NCBI RefSeq assembly: GCF_004362405.1
Contig: NZ_SNXE01000006.1
Location: forward strand, 62,001-126,000
DNA: 64,000 nt
Origin: Roseateles asaccharophilus
GTDB lineage: Bacteria; Pseudomonadota; Gammaproteobacteria; Burkholderiales; Burkholderiaceae_C
Direction of reading: 5' to 3'
Each line of letters starts with the position of its first letter. Positions within the stretch are counted from its first letter, which is position 1. The notes under the pieces were generated by a model that made no database searches, was not told the origin of the DNA, and saw nothing but the letters and a program-made list of their open reading frames with translations. Made by a program: the position numbers and the translations under genes. Shown here piece after piece: positions 48,677-58,152 of this stretch.

Positions 48677-49282
48677 TCAGCCCAGATGCCAGGCCTCGCG
48701 CATCTGCTTGAGCAGATCGACCGAGGCCAGGGCCCGGTGACTCAGCGCATTTTTCTGCACGGCGGACAGCTGGGCCACGCTGGCGCCCAGCGCGGGAATG
48801 AACATCAGCGGGTCGTAGCCAAAGCCGCCCTCCCCTTGCGCCGCGTGCAGGATCTCGCCCTGCCAGCGGCCCATGGCGATCAGGGGCTCGGGGTCCTCGG
48901 CCGAGCGCACGGCCACAAGGGCGCAAACGAAGCGCGCGCGGCGATCGACGAGATCAGCCATCTTCTCCAGCAGCACCGCGTTGTTCTCGGCGTCGCTCTT
49001 GGGCCGGCCGAAGAGCGTGGCATAGCGGGCCGAGAGCACGCCCGGCGCGCCGCCCAGGGCCTCCACGGCCAGGCCCGAGTCGTCGGCCAGGGCCGGCAGG
49101 CCGCTGGCACGCGCCGCGTGGCGGGCCTTGGTCAGCGCGTTCTCCACAAAGCTCTCGAAAGGCTCCTCGGCCTCGGGAATGCCCAGCGAGCCCTGGGTCA
49201 CCAGTTCCACGCCCCGCGGCGCAAACAGGGCCTGCAGCTCGCCAAGCTTCTTGGCGTTGTTGGAAGCCAGGACAATCTTCAT
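48677..49282 (-). CDS. rdgB: Non-canonical purine NTP pyrophosphatase (Ham1/RdgB)
   Basis: Sanitises the nucleotide pool by hydrolysing XTP, ITP and dITP to monophosphates. 201 residues. Motifs are [13 protein letters not shown] at the start, [37 protein letters not shown] (in part), [14 protein letters not shown] and LSHRALA near the C-terminus. Its ATG overlaps the rph stop by four bases. Confidence 0.96.
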   Translation of the reverse strand: MKIVLASNNAKKLGELQALFAPRGVELVTQGSLGIPEAEEPFESFVENALTKARHAARASGLPALADDSGLAVEALGGAPGVLSARYATLFGRPKSDAENNAVLLEKMADLVDRRARFVCALVAVRSAEDPEPLIAMGRWQGEILHAAQGEGGFGYDPLMFIPALGASVAQLSAVQKNALSHRALASVDLLKQMREAWHLG

Positions 49283-50019
49283 GCCGCCGCCAGCGCCGCC
49301 TTCTGTGCGGCCAGCAGTTCGCGGATGCCCTTCTCGGCCAGGTCCAGCAGGCTGTTCATTTCGGCACGGGTGAAGGCCACGCCCTCGGCCGTGCCCTGCA
49401 GCTCCACAAAGCCACCGGCGCCGGTCATCACCACATTCATATCGGTGTCGCAGGCGGAGTCCTCGGTGTACTCCAGATCCAGCAGGGGCACGCCGTCCAC
49501 GATGCCCACCGAGATGGCGGCCACCGCGTCCTTGATGGGCGAGGCCGTGATCTTGCCCTGAGCCAGCAGCCAGCTCACCGCATCGTGCGCGGCCACATAG
49601 GCGCCGGTGATGGCCGCGGTGCGGGTGCCGCCATCGGCCTGGATCACATCGCAGTCCAGCGCGATGGTGCGCTCGCCCAGCGCGCCCAGATCGAACACGC
49701 AGCGCAGGGAGCGGCCGATCAGACGCTGGATTTCCTGGGTGCGGCCGCTCTGCTTGCCACGGGCGGCCTCGCGGTCGCCACGGGTGTGGGTGGCGCGCGG
49801 CAGCATGCCGTACTCGGCCGTGACCCAGCCCTCGCCGGAGCCGCGCTTGTGCGGCGGCACCTTTTCTTCCACCGAGGCGGTGCACAGCACCTTGGTCTCG
49901 CCAAACTCCACCAGCACCGAACCTTCGGCATAGCGGGTGTAGTGGCGGGTCAGGCGCACGGGGCGCAGCGCATCGGCCGCACGGCCGCCGGCGCGCGGCG
50001 CCGCTTCGTTCTTGCTCAT
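49279..50019 (-). CDS. rph: Ribonuclease PH
   Basis: Phosphate-dependent 3'-5' exoribonuclease trimming tRNA 3' ends. 246 residues. It has [43 protein letters not shown] (in part), [36 protein letters not shown] and [21 protein letters not shown] full-length intact gene, unlike the frameshifted K-12 copy. Coupled to rdgB. Confidence 0.97.
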   Translation of the reverse strand: MSKNEAAPRAGGRAADALRPVRLTRHYTRYAEGSVLVEFGETKVLCTASVEEKVPPHKRGSGEGWVTAEYGMLPRATHTRGDREAARGKQSGRTQEIQRLIGRSLRCVFDLGALGERTIALDCDVIQADGGTRTAAITGAYVAAHDAVSWLLAQGKITASPIKDAVAAISVGIVDGVPLLDLEYTEDSACDTDMNVVMTGAGGFVELQGTAEGVAFTRAEMNSLLDLAEKGIRELLAAQKAALAAA

Positions 50020-50037
50020 GAAATCCTGGTCCTCAAT

Positions 50038-50934
50038 TCAGCTGTTCTTGCGGCCGCGCTGCACGATGGTCTCGCGGATCTCGCGCACCGTGCGCTCGAT
50101 CTCCTCATCGTCCAGATGCCCCTCGGCACCGGCGGCCTGTATGGTGGAGGCGAAACCCTCATCACCCAGATGCTGGGTGGAAACGCTGTCCTCCAGCTCA
50201 TCCTCGCCCTCCCATTCCACGGCCAGGGCGGTGACATTGTCGCAGCGCGCGCCGCCAAGGCGCAGGGCCTGCTCCACCAGCTCGGGCACGGCATCGGTGA
50301 TGACGCGCTCGCCCAGATGCGAAACGATCTCCGGCTCGGGCACCACACTCCACAAGCCGTCGGAGCACAGCATCACACGATCACCGGGCACCAGAGCCAG
50401 GGGGCCGCTGACGTCCACCATGGGCTTGCCGGGACTGCCCAGGCAGGTGAAGAGCACATTGCGATTGAAGCGCTCCGACCCGGGCGTGCTGCGTCCCAGC
50501 GCTTCCTGAAGCTCGGAGTAGGAGTGGTCGCGGGTGCGCGCAATCAGCTGACCGCCCCGCACCATGTACAGACGCGAGTCGCCGCAATGTGCCCAGTAGG
50601 CCTTGCCCTCCTGCAGCAGACAGGCCACGACCGTGGTCCGCGGCGTGTCGCTGAGTCCGCGCTGCGAGCCGTACTGGAGCAAGGTCTGGTGCGCGATCAG
50701 CACGCCGTCTTGCAAAAAGCGAGCGGGGTCCTGGAGCTTGGGACGAGCATCGCGCTGAAACAGGGCCGCCAGTGTCTGAAGCGCGATCTGGGCGGCCATT
50801 TCCCCCTCGGGATGACCGCCCATGCCATCGGCTACGGCAAACAGGCCCGCCTCCCGGGTATAGCAATAACCCATGCGGTCTTCGTTCTTCTCGCGCCCAC
50901 CGCGCCGGCTGACCTGATACACCCCAAACTTCAC
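50038..50934 (-). CDS. PP2C-family protein serine/threonine phosphatase
   Basis: A 298-residue metal-dependent phosphatase. Motifs in order are RGGREKNEDRMGY, LFAVADGMGGHPEGEMAAQIA (in part), TTVVACLLQEGKAYWAHCGDSRLYMVR (in part), DRVMLCSDGLWSVV and RCDNVTALAVEW, covering the metal-binding aspartates. It ends with an acidic C-terminal tail. Start is GTG at 50934 with GGGAG upstream. It is downstream of the Ser/Thr kinase (82-base gap), probably as its antagonist. Confidence 0.92.
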   Translation of the reverse strand: MKFGVYQVSRRGGREKNEDRMGYCYTREAGLFAVADGMGGHPEGEMAAQIALQTLAALFQRDARPKLQDPARFLQDGVLIAHQTLLQYGSQRGLSDTPRTTVVACLLQEGKAYWAHCGDSRLYMVRGGQLIARTRDHSYSELQEALGRSTPGSERFNRNVLFTCLGSPGKPMVDVSGPLALVPGDRVMLCSDGLWSVVPEPEIVSHLGERVITDAVPELVEQALRLGGARCDNVTALAVEWEGEDELEDSVSTQHLGDEGFASTIQAAGAEGHLDDEEIERTVREIRETIVQRGRKNS

Positions 50935-51016
50935 GCGCGCTCCCGCTTCGGCGCCAGCGCCGCATGTTCAGGCCCTGTTCGAGCCAAGATATCGACCAAC
51001 CCCAAGCCCAGGCACA

Positions 51017-51985
51017 TCAGGCCTTGGCTCCGGACTTGAGGTTCTCCAACTGCAACTTGAGCCGCTCGCTGAAGCTCAGCTTGGTGTAGCGACGCTCCGT
51101 CTCCCGCGCCAGCTCCTTTTGCAGAGCGAACACGCTCTGCGGCCGGGCCAGGGGATCCAGGGCCATGCACCACTCCGTCACCTCCAGCAGATTGTCCGAA
51201 TAGACATTGCGCAGACGCGAGAGGCTCAAGGCCAGTCGATCCTTCTCCAGGCGCTGCGGCGCATCATTGGGCGGATAGCCCTGCATGCAGGCATAGATGC
51301 AGGCGCCGATGGCGTAGATGTCGGTCCAGGGGCCCAGCGAGCCATCGCGGCGGTACATCTCGGGCGCGGCAAAGCCCGGGGTGTACATGGGGCGGATGAA
51401 ATTGCCTTCCTTGCTCAGCACCTCGCGCGCCGCGCCAAAGTCCAGCAGCACCGCCTTGTTCTCGTTGGTGATCAGGATATTGGCGGGCTTGATGTCCAGA
51501 TGCAGCATCTTGTGCTGGTGCACGATGCGCAGGCCGCGCAGGATCTCATCGAAGAGACTGCGGATGGTGGACTCGCGGAAGACCTTGTCACGCTTGAGAT
51601 CTCGCGCGGTGACGATGAAGTCCTGCAGGGTATCCCCCTGCAGATAGTTCATCACCATGTAGACGGTCTCGTTCTCGCGCAGGAAGTTCAGCACCGAGAC
51701 CACGCTGGGATGCGAGATCTGAGCCAGCGAGCGGCCTTCCTCGAAAAAGCTGCGCAGCCCGAGCCGGTACAGAGGCTGCTTCTCGGGCTTGACGCGCGGC
51801 GTCAACTCGCCCGGCGAGCGCTCGGCCAGCGACGAAGGCAGGTACTCCTTGAGAGCCACCAAGTGGTGCTCGGGATCTTCGGCGAGATAGACCACACCGA
51901 ATCCGCCTGCCGCGAGCTTCTTGATGATCTGGTAGCCCCCAACTACCGTACCCGCCGGCAGGGGTGCCGGTTTCGGCTTTGACAT
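51017..51985 (-). CDS. Eukaryotic-type serine/threonine protein kinase
   Basis: A 322-residue cytoplasmic kinase with no membrane segment. The glycine loop is KLAAGGFGVVY, the ATP lysine is K46 in VALKEYLP, the catalytic loop is HLDIKPANILI (D164) and the DFG is LDFGAAREVL (D182). APEMYRRDGSLGPWTDIYAIG follows as the APE/P+1 region. The catalytic loop reads HLD rather than HRD, so it is a non-RD-type kinase. A C-terminal basic tail ends KLQLENLKSGAKA. Divergent from yicC, next to its likely PP2C partner. The substrates are unknown. Confidence 0.92.
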   Translation of the reverse strand: MSKPKPAPLPAGTVVGGYQIIKKLAAGGFGVVYLAEDPEHHLVALKEYLPSSLAERSPGELTPRVKPEKQPLYRLGLRSFFEEGRSLAQISHPSVVSVLNFLRENETVYMVMNYLQGDTLQDFIVTARDLKRDKVFRESTIRSLFDEILRGLRIVHQHKMLHLDIKPANILITNENKAVLLDFGAAREVLSKEGNFIRPMYTPGFAAPEMYRRDGSLGPWTDIYAIGACIYACMQGYPPNDAPQRLEKDRLALSLSRLRNVYSDNLLEVTEWCMALDPLARPQSVFALQKELARETERRYTKLSFSERLKLQLENLKSGAKA

Positions 51986-52022
51986 AATCGTCCGCGTCTT
52001 CTTTAGCTCTACCGATTGCGTG

Positions 52023-52934
52023 ATGCCAGTCTACAGCATGACGGGTTATGCCAGCGCCAGCTCGCAACCCGCCTCCCAGGGGGAATCCAGTGCCGCCCCC
52101 GCCGCCAGCGTGACGGTGGAACTGCGCTCGGTCAACGGGCGTTTCCTGGATCTGGGCTTTCGCATGCCCGAGGATCTGCGCGGCCTGGAACCCGCCCTGC
52201 GCGAGCTGATCGGCGCCGCCTTCAAGCGCGGCAAGATCGAGTTGCGCATCAACACCCAGCGCGAGTCCGAGAGCAGCTGGCCCCAGCCCCAGCCCGAGCA
52301 GCTCAACCGCCTCTCCCGCCTAGAGTCCACGGTCCAGGGCTGGCTGCCGCAGGCTCGTCCCTTGAGCGTCAACGAGGTGCTGCACTGGTGCAAGAGCGGC
52401 GGCGCCAGCGAGAAGCTGGACGAGGCCACGCTGGAAGCCGCGCGTGCCTGCGTGGCCGGCCTGGCCGAGGCTCGTGAGCGCGAGGGCGCCAAGCTGGTGG
52501 CCGTGCTGATGGAGCGCATCGCCCGCCTGCGCGAGCTGGCTCAGCAGGCCGAACCTCTGGTGCCGGCCGTGGTGCAGCGCCAGCAGCAGCGCTTTCTGGA
52601 GCGCTGGCAGGAGGCCCTGGCCAGCACGGGTGCCGCCCAGAGCGTGCCCCAGGAACAGCTGCAGGAGCGTGCGCTCAACGAGGCCGCGGCCTATGCCATC
52701 CGCATCGATGTGGCCGAGGAACTGGCCCGACTGCGTGCCCATCTGGACGAGATCAGCCGCCTGCTCAAGAAGGGCGGCGAGATCGGCAAGCGCCTGGACT
52801 TCCTGATTCAGGAGCTGCACCGCGAGGCCAATACCCTGGGCTCCAAGTCCGCGGCACTGGAGCTCACCAATGTCTCGGTGGAGATGAAGGTGGCCATCGA
52901 GCAGATGCGCGAACAGGTGCAGAACATCGAGTAA
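52023..52934 (+). CDS. yicC: YicC-family endoribonuclease
   Basis: A 303-residue YicC protein, a family shown in E. coli to act as an RNase on small RNA. It starts MPVYSMTGYASA and has VELRSVNGRFLDLGFRMPEDL (in part). The conserved DUF1732 C-terminus is GGEIGKRLDFLIQELHREANTLGSKSAALELT, followed by SVEMKVAIEQMREQVQNIE. ATG 52023 is used; GTG 52020 and ATG 52035 are alternatives. It is upstream of gmk, the usual neighbour. Confidence 0.93.
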   Translation: MPVYSMTGYASASSQPASQGESSAAPAASVTVELRSVNGRFLDLGFRMPEDLRGLEPALRELIGAAFKRGKIELRINTQRESESSWPQPQPEQLNRLSRLESTVQGWLPQARPLSVNEVLHWCKSGGASEKLDEATLEAARACVAGLAEAREREGAKLVAVLMERIARLRELAQQAEPLVPAVVQRQQQRFLERWQEALASTGAAQSVPQEQLQERALNEAAAYAIRIDVAEELARLRAHLDEISRLLKKGGEIGKRLDFLIQELHREANTLGSKSAALELTNVSVEMKVAIEQMREQVQNIE

Positions 52935-53053
52935 TCCACAGCCCCGCCCGGCCGCGCGTCTGGCGGCCTGCGCGCCTCGGTTAAAATTTCCAGCGAAATC
53001 ATGGGCTTAGGCCATCGCCCAGGCCCCAACCGACGCGCCACGAGCGCCATTTC

Positions 53054-53674
53054 ATGGAATATCCCGGCAATCTCTTCGTCGTCGCCGCTCCCAGCGGTGC
53101 CGGCAAATCCAGTCTGGTCAAGGCCTTGCTGGAGCTCGACGCCAAGCTGGCCGTCTCCGTCTCCCACACCTCGCGCGCGCCACGCGGCCAGGAGCAGCAT
53201 GGCCGCGAGTACTGGTTCATCACGGCCGAGGAGTTTCGCGCCAAGGTCGAGCACGGCGACTTCTTCGAATGGGCCGAGGTGCACGGCAATCTCTACGGCA
53301 CCTCGCGAGCCGGCATCGAGAAGCGCCTGGCCGATGGCGAGGACGTGGTGCTGGAGATCGATTACCAGGGCGCGCTGCAGATCAAGCAGCTTTTTCCCCA
53401 TGCGGTGCTGATCTTCATCCTGCCACCCAGCTGGGAGGAATTGATGCAGCGCCTGAACCGCCGCGGCGATACCGCGCCCGAGGTCATCGCCCAGCGCATG
53501 GCCAATGCCCGCGTGGAGGTGGCCCAGGCCCAGCACTTTGATTTCGTGGTGGTCAATGCGGTGTTTGACACCGCGGTTTTCGACCTCAAGACCATCGTCC
53601 ACGCACAGCGGTTAAAATACGCCGCTCAGCGCCGCAACCGGTCCACCGTGTTCCGCGCGCTTGATCTCCCCTGA
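53054..53674 (+). CDS. gmk: Guanylate kinase
   Basis: Phosphorylates GMP to GDP. 206 residues. P-loop [19 protein letters not shown]-site block [21 protein letters not shown], and [18 protein letters not shown] and [19 protein letters not shown] are family standard. A TAAAAT -10-like element at 52982-52987 lies in the 119-base spacer after yicC. Confidence 0.96.
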   Translation: MEYPGNLFVVAAPSGAGKSSLVKALLELDAKLAVSVSHTSRAPRGQEQHGREYWFITAEEFRAKVEHGDFFEWAEVHGNLYGTSRAGIEKRLADGEDVVLEIDYQGALQIKQLFPHAVLIFILPPSWEELMQRLNRRGDTAPEVIAQRMANARVEVAQAQHFDFVVVNAVFDTAVFDLKTIVHAQRLKYAAQRRNRSTVFRALDLP

Positions 53675-53696
53675 ACCACAAGACCTGGAAACTGCC

Positions 53697-53900
53697 ATGG
53701 CCCGCATCACCGTCGAAGATTGCCTGTCCAAGATCCCCAACCGCTTCCAGCTGGTTCTGGCCGCCACCTACCGCGCTCGCATGCTGAGCCAGGGCCATAC
53801 CCCCAAGATCGAGAGCAAGAACAAGCCGGGCGTGACCGCGCTGCGCGAGATCGCCGCCGGTGAAGTCGGCGTCGAGATGCTGCGCAAAGTGCCGGTCTGA
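53697..53900 (+). CDS. rpoZ: RNA polymerase omega subunit
   Basis: A 67-residue omega subunit that aids RNA polymerase assembly and, in proteobacteria, contributes to the first ppGpp site. Sequence starts [20 protein letters not shown] with the conserved [14 protein letters not shown] and [11 protein letters not shown]. It lies 22 bases after gmk. A TAAAAT element inside the end of gmk (53613-53618) may be its own promoter. Followed by tandem hairpins. Confidence 0.95.
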   Translation: MARITVEDCLSKIPNRFQLVLAATYRARMLSQGHTPKIESKNKPGVTALREIAAGEVGVEMLRKVPV

Positions 53901-53918
53901 GCCTTTGAATCCCCCGCT

Positions 53919-53980
53919 TGGCGGTGCTGCGGCACCGCCACAGCCAGCAAAGGGCGCCCAGCAGGGCGCCCTTTGTCTTT
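53919..53980 (+). terminator. Tandem hairpins ending the gmk-rpoZ unit
   Basis: First hairpin: 9-bp perfect stem (53919-53927 with 53932-53940). Second: 12-bp perfect stem CAAAGGGCGCCC (53948-53959) with 53964-53975, AGCA loop, followed by TCTTT. The second has the form of an intrinsic terminator. It suggests spoT is mainly transcribed from its own promoter. Confidence 0.8.
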
Positions 53981-54021
53981 GGGCAGGCTCGGGCGATGAC
54001 GGCATCGGTTAAATTCGCGTC

Positions 54022-56310
54022 ATGGGTTTTCGATCGTTTGCCGCCTCCTTGCCTGCCGCACTGACCGGTCTTTCCGGCACGCGGCCCGTCTTGCGCAGCC
54101 AAGCTGAGCCTACGCCGGCCGAAGCGGCCTCCTTCGATGCCCTGGTACAGCGCCTGGCCTACCTGCCCAAGGCCGACATCAAGCGCATTCGCGAGGCCTA
54201 CAAATTCGCGGACGAGGCGCATCTGGGCCAGTTCCGCGCCAGCGGCGAGCCCTACATCACCCATCCCATCGCGGTGGCCGGCATCTGCGCCGAATGGCGC
54301 CTGGACGCCCAGGCCATCATGGCGGCCCTGATGCACGACGCCATGGAGGACTGTGGCGTCACCAAGACCGAGCTGATCGAGCGCTTCGAGGCGCCCACCG
54401 CCGAGCTGGTGGATGGTCTGACCAAGCTGGACAAGCTGCAGTTCTCCACCCGCGAGGAATCCCAGGCCGAGTCCTTCCGCAAGATGCTGCTGGCCATGGC
54501 CCGCGATGTGCGGGTCATCCTGATCAAGCTGGCCGACCGTCTGCACAATATGCGCACCATGCAGGCCATGGCGCCGGACAAGCGCCGCCGCATCGCACGC
54601 GAGACCCTGGACATCTACGCTCCGATTGCCCATCGCCTGGGCCTCAACCAAATCTACCGCGAGCTGCAGGAGCTGTCCTTCAGCTTCATCAATCCCTGGC
54701 GTCACGCCGCGCTGCTCAAGGCGGTGGGCAAGGCGCGCGGCAATCGCCGCGATCTGGTGGCCCGCATCGAGCGCGATGTGGTGAAGGCCTTTCATGAGGC
54801 CGGCATCAAGGTGGAGATCCAGGGTCGCGAGAAGACGCTGTTCTCCATCTACAAGAAGATGCGCGAAAAGCACCTGAGCTTCGCCCAGGTCAGCGACATC
54901 TTTGGTTTTCGCATCATTGTGGACGAGCTGCCGGGGTGCTACCTCTCGCTTGGCGTGCTGCACCAGCTCTACAAGCCCCAGCCCGGTCGCTTCAAGGATT
55001 ACATCGCCATCCCCAAGCCCAACGGCTACCAGAGCCTGCACACCACCCTGGTCAGCCCTCTGGGCACGCCGGTGGAGTTCCAGATCCGCACCGAGACTCA
55101 GCATCTGGTGGCCGAGAAGGGTGTGGCAGCGCACTGGATGTACAAGAGTCGCGCCGACGGGCAGTCCACGCAGCAACTGGGCGCGCACTGGCTGCAGTCC
55201 CTGATCGACATCCAGGACGAGACGCGAGACGCCAATGAGTTCCTGGAGCATGTGAAGATCGACCTCTTCCCGGATGCGGTCTACGTCTTCACGCCCAAGA
55301 GCAAGATCATGGCCCTGCCCAAGGGCGCCACGCCGGTGGACTTTGCCTACGCCATCCACTCCGATGTGGGCGACCATTGCGTGGCGGCCCAGATCAATGG
55401 CGAACCCGTGCCCCTGCGCACCGAGCTGCGCAGCGGCGATGTGATCGAGATCGTCACCGCTGCGGGCGCCCGCCCCAATCCGGCCTGGCTCAGCTTTGTG
55501 CGCACGGGCCGCGCCCGCTCCAAGATCCGTCACTTTCTCAAGAACCTGGAGCAGGAAGAATCGCGCGATCTGGGCGAGAAGATGCTGGCCCAGGCCTTGC
55601 GCGCCGAGGGCCTGGCCCTGCCGTCGCTTGACGACGAGGATCAGGACGCCGCCCAGCTCTGGCAGCAACTGGCCCGCTGGGCCGGCAACCGGCAGGTGGA
55701 TGAGCTGCTGATCGAGGTGGGCCTGGGCCGCAAGATCGCCTCCATCGTGGCCAAGAAGCTGGCTCGCATGCTGGCCGAGCAGGGCCAGCGCCCCGACGCC
55801 GTGATGCTGAGCATGGGCCGCTTCGTGGCGGCCGAGGACGCTCCCACCCAGGGCACGGTGCTGCTGGATGGCAGCGAAGGCGCCTCGGTGCGCCTGGCCC
55901 CCTGCTGCCGCCCGATTCCCGGCGATGAGATCCGCGGCTATCTGGGCCGCGGCGAGGGCCTGATGGTGCACACCGCCGAATGCGCGGTGGGCCGGCGCCT
56001 CTACCAGCGCGATGCCGAACACTGGATCGCGGTGAGCTGGGCCGAGGAGCCGAGCCGCAGCTTCGAGGCCGGCGTGGCCGTGCTGCTGCAAAACGGCAAG
56101 GGCGTGCTGGCCCAAGTGGCCCAGGCGGTGAGCGCGGCCGAAGCCGACATCACCCACATCTCCATGAGCGACGAGTCCCAGCAACGCGAAACCGCCGAGA
56201 TGAGCCTGCTGCTCTCGGTGCGCGACCGTCTACACCTGGCCGATGTGCTGCGCACCCTGAAGCGCAGCCCCGCGGTGCTGCGCGCCTGGCGCATCAAGCC
56301 GCAGGCCTAA
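54022..56310 (+). CDS. spoT: Bifunctional (p)ppGpp synthetase/hydrolase
   Basis: A 762-residue long RSH enzyme of the stringent response. The HD hydrolase domain (about 50-200) has ITHPIAVAGI and the intact HDAMED motif (105-110). The synthetase domain (about 260-370) has FGFRIIVDELPGCYLSLG and RFKDYIAIPKPNGYQSLHTT. TGS (DLFPDAVYVFTPKSKIMALP) and C-terminal ACT domains follow. Both active sites look intact. It follows rpoZ, as usual in proteobacteria; a GGTTAAATT element at 54007-54015 may be its promoter -10. Confidence 0.95.
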   Translation: MGFRSFAASLPAALTGLSGTRPVLRSQAEPTPAEAASFDALVQRLAYLPKADIKRIREAYKFADEAHLGQFRASGEPYITHPIAVAGICAEWRLDAQAIMAALMHDAMEDCGVTKTELIERFEAPTAELVDGLTKLDKLQFSTREESQAESFRKMLLAMARDVRVILIKLADRLHNMRTMQAMAPDKRRRIARETLDIYAPIAHRLGLNQIYRELQELSFSFINPWRHAALLKAVGKARGNRRDLVARIERDVVKAFHEAGIKVEIQGREKTLFSIYKKMREKHLSFAQVSDIFGFRIIVDELPGCYLSLGVLHQLYKPQPGRFKDYIAIPKPNGYQSLHTTLVSPLGTPVEFQIRTETQHLVAEKGVAAHWMYKSRADGQSTQQLGAHWLQSLIDIQDETRDANEFLEHVKIDLFPDAVYVFTPKSKIMALPKGATPVDFAYAIHSDVGDHCVAAQINGEPVPLRTELRSGDVIEIVTAAGARPNPAWLSFVRTGRARSKIRHFLKNLEQEESRDLGEKMLAQALRAEGLALPSLDDEDQDAAQLWQQLARWAGNRQVDELLIEVGLGRKIASIVAKKLARMLAEQGQRPDAVMLSMGRFVAAEDAPTQGTVLLDGSEGASVRLAPCCRPIPGDEIRGYLGRGEGLMVHTAECAVGRRLYQRDAEHWIAVSWAEEPSRSFEAGVAVLLQNGKGVLAQVAQAVSAAEADITHISMSDESQQRETAEMSLLLSVRDRLHLADVLRTLKRSPAVLRAWRIKPQA

Positions 56311-56332
56311 GATTCAGCTTCCTCGGTCGGCT

Positions 56333-56899
56333 TCAGCGCTTGGGCGCGGGATAGCGCACCTCCAGCACCTCGAGCTTCTCGATGCCACCCGGCGTCATCA
56401 GCTGCACCTCGTCGCCCTCGCGCGCCTTGAGCAGGGCACGCGCGATGGGCGAGATCCAGCTCACCTCGCCCTGCAGGCTGTCGCTCTCGTCGATGCCCTT
56501 GATGGTGATGGTGCGCTCCTCGCCCCGGCCGTTGGCATAGGTGACGATGGCGCCGAAGAAGATCTGGTCGCTGCCGTGATGCAGGCTGGGGTCAGCCACC
56601 TCGGCAATGTCCAGACGCTTGGTCAGGAAGCGCAGGCGGCGGTCGATCTCGCGCAGGCGCTTCTTGCCGTAAAGGTAGTCGCCGTTTTCCGAGCGGTCGC
56701 CGTTCTTGGCCGCCCAGGACACGATCTCGACGATCTTGGGCCGCTCCACATCCAGCAGCGCCATGAACTCGGCGCGCAGCCGCGCATAACCCTCGGGCGT
56801 CATGTAGTTGCGCGTACCCTGCGGCAGAGGCGGCAGGCCGACCTCGTCGCCATCGTCCTCGTCCTGATGCGTGCTTTCCTTGGTGAATGCCTTGCTCAT
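56333..56899 (-). CDS. greB: Transcript cleavage factor GreB
   Basis: Rescues backtracked RNA polymerase by stimulating transcript cleavage. 188 residues. The N-terminal coiled coil (about 35-105) has the acidic tip GDRSENGDYLYGKKRLREID with the key Asp and Glu. The C-terminal FKBP-like domain includes IFFGAIVTYANGRGEERTI and WISPIARALLKAREGDEVQL. The acidic N-terminal extension (HQDEDDGDEVG) is longer than in E. coli. The ATG at 56899 is used; the longer open frame is non-coding. Convergent with spoT and divergent from the CoA-transferase gene. Confidence 0.94.
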   Translation of the reverse strand: MSKAFTKESTHQDEDDGDEVGLPPLPQGTRNYMTPEGYARLRAEFMALLDVERPKIVEIVSWAAKNGDRSENGDYLYGKKRLREIDRRLRFLTKRLDIAEVADPSLHHGSDQIFFGAIVTYANGRGEERTITIKGIDESDSLQGEVSWISPIARALLKAREGDEVQLMTPGGIEKLEVLEVRYPAPKR

Positions 56900-56948
56900 G
56901 GCGTGTATTGTGTCGCGAGACCCAAGCCCCTTTGCGGAGAGCGCGCGC

Positions 56949-58094
56949 ATGAGCACAGCAGGCCCCCTGGCGGGATATCGCGTGATCGAGTTTGCCGGCA
57001 TCGGCCCTGGCCCCTTCGCCGGCATGCTGCTGGCCGATTTGGGCGCCGATGTGGTGCTGATCGAGCGTCCCGCGGCCCAGCGCAGCCTGGGCGGCGGCGG
57101 GGCACTCAACCGCGGCAAGCGCTCGATCTGCCTGGATCTCAAGCGAGCCGAGGCCCGTGAGGCCGCCCGCGCCCTGGTGCTGGGCGCCGACGCTCTGATC
57201 GAGGGCTATCGCCCCGGCGTGATGGAGCGCCTGGGCCTGGGCCCGGCGGACTTCGAGGCAGCACATCCGCGCCTGGTCTATGGCCGCATCACCGGTTGGG
57301 GCCAGAGCGGCCCGCTGGCCCAGACCGCCGGCCACGACATCAACTACGCGGCGCTCAGCGGCGCCCTGTCGATTGCCAGCCGCCGCGGCGTGGCGCCCAG
57401 CCTGCCGGCCACCATGCTGGGCGATCTGGGCGGCGGCGCGCTCTTTCTGGTGATCGGCCTGCTCAGCGCCCTGCTGGAGGCTCGCCGCAGCGGCCGCGGC
57501 CAGGTGGTGGATGCCGCCATCGTGGACGGCTTGAGCTGCCTCAGCGCCCTGCTGCTGAGCCTGCGCGGCCAGGGCCTGTGGCAGGACGATCCCACGCAGA
57601 ACTTCTTTCTGCACGAGTCGCCCTTCTACGACTGCTTTGAGTGCGCGGACGGCCACTACTTAAGCCTGGGCGCCATCGAACCCGCCTTCTACCGCGAGCT
57701 GCTGCAGCGCCTGGAGCTGGCTGACGAAGATCCGGCCCGGCAGTACGACACGGCCGACTGGCCGCGACTGCGTGCCCGGGTGGCGCAGCGCCTGCGCGAG
57801 CGCACGCGCGACGAATGGGTGGGCCGCTTCGAAGGGAGTGATGCCTGCGTGGCCCCGGTGCTGAGCCTGGCCGAGGCTGCCGCCCACCCACACCAGCGCG
57901 CGCGAGGCAACCATGTCGAGATCGATGGTCATTTGCAAGCATGCGCCGCGCCGCGCTTTTCGCGCAGCGGCATTCGCGCACCCCAGGCAGCCCCCCTACC
58001 CGGGCAGGACGGCATGGCCCTGCTGCTGGAGGCGGGCATCACCGCCGAGCAAGCTCAATCCCTGCTGGGTGACGACCTGGCCAGCGGACACTGA
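56949..58094 (+). CDS. CaiB/BaiF CoA-transferase family protein, alpha-methylacyl-CoA racemase-like
   Basis: A 381-residue class III CoA-transferase fold protein. It resembles alpha-methylacyl-CoA racemase: VIEFAGIGPGPFAGMLLADLGADVV, LNRGKRSICLDLKR, EGYRPGVMERLGLGP, RITGWGQSGPLAQTAGHDINYAAL (core GHDINYAAL, with the racemase His-Asp) and FYDCFECADGHYLSLGAIEP. These suggest epimerisation at C2 of 2-methylacyl-CoA esters for beta-oxidation. Transferase activity remains possible. Start ATG at 56949. Divergent from greB; followed by a bidirectional terminator. Confidence 0.88.
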   Translation: MSTAGPLAGYRVIEFAGIGPGPFAGMLLADLGADVVLIERPAAQRSLGGGGALNRGKRSICLDLKRAEAREAARALVLGADALIEGYRPGVMERLGLGPADFEAAHPRLVYGRITGWGQSGPLAQTAGHDINYAALSGALSIASRRGVAPSLPATMLGDLGGGALFLVIGLLSALLEARRSGRGQVVDAAIVDGLSCLSALLLSLRGQGLWQDDPTQNFFLHESPFYDCFECADGHYLSLGAIEPAFYRELLQRLELADEDPARQYDTADWPRLRARVAQRLRERTRDEWVGRFEGSDACVAPVLSLAEAAAHPHQRARGNHVEIDGHLQACAAPRFSRSGIRAPQAAPLPGQDGMALLLEAGITAEQAQSLLGDDLASGH

Positions 58095-58112
58095 AGCAAG
58101 AAGTCCAAAGAA

Positions 58113-58146
58113 AAACGGGTCAATTCCCTAAGGAACTGACCCGTTT
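58113..58146. terminator. Bidirectional terminator between CoA-transferase gene and tRNA array
   Basis: Arms 58113-58122 and 58137-58146 pair perfectly over ten bases, continued after an A/C mismatch by TTCC/GGAA and a CTAA loop. On the minus strand TTTTTCTTT follows the stem, a good T-run for ending the tRNA-Arg transcript. On the plus strand TTTCAAAT gives a weaker run. Confidence 0.85.
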
Positions 58147-58152
58147 CAAATA

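Noticed and set aside
53707-56184. A minus-strand open frame (about 825 codons) opposite rpoZ and spoT
   Set aside because: Low-complexity composition and complete overlap with the conserved rpoZ and spoT; no ribosome site at a sensible place.
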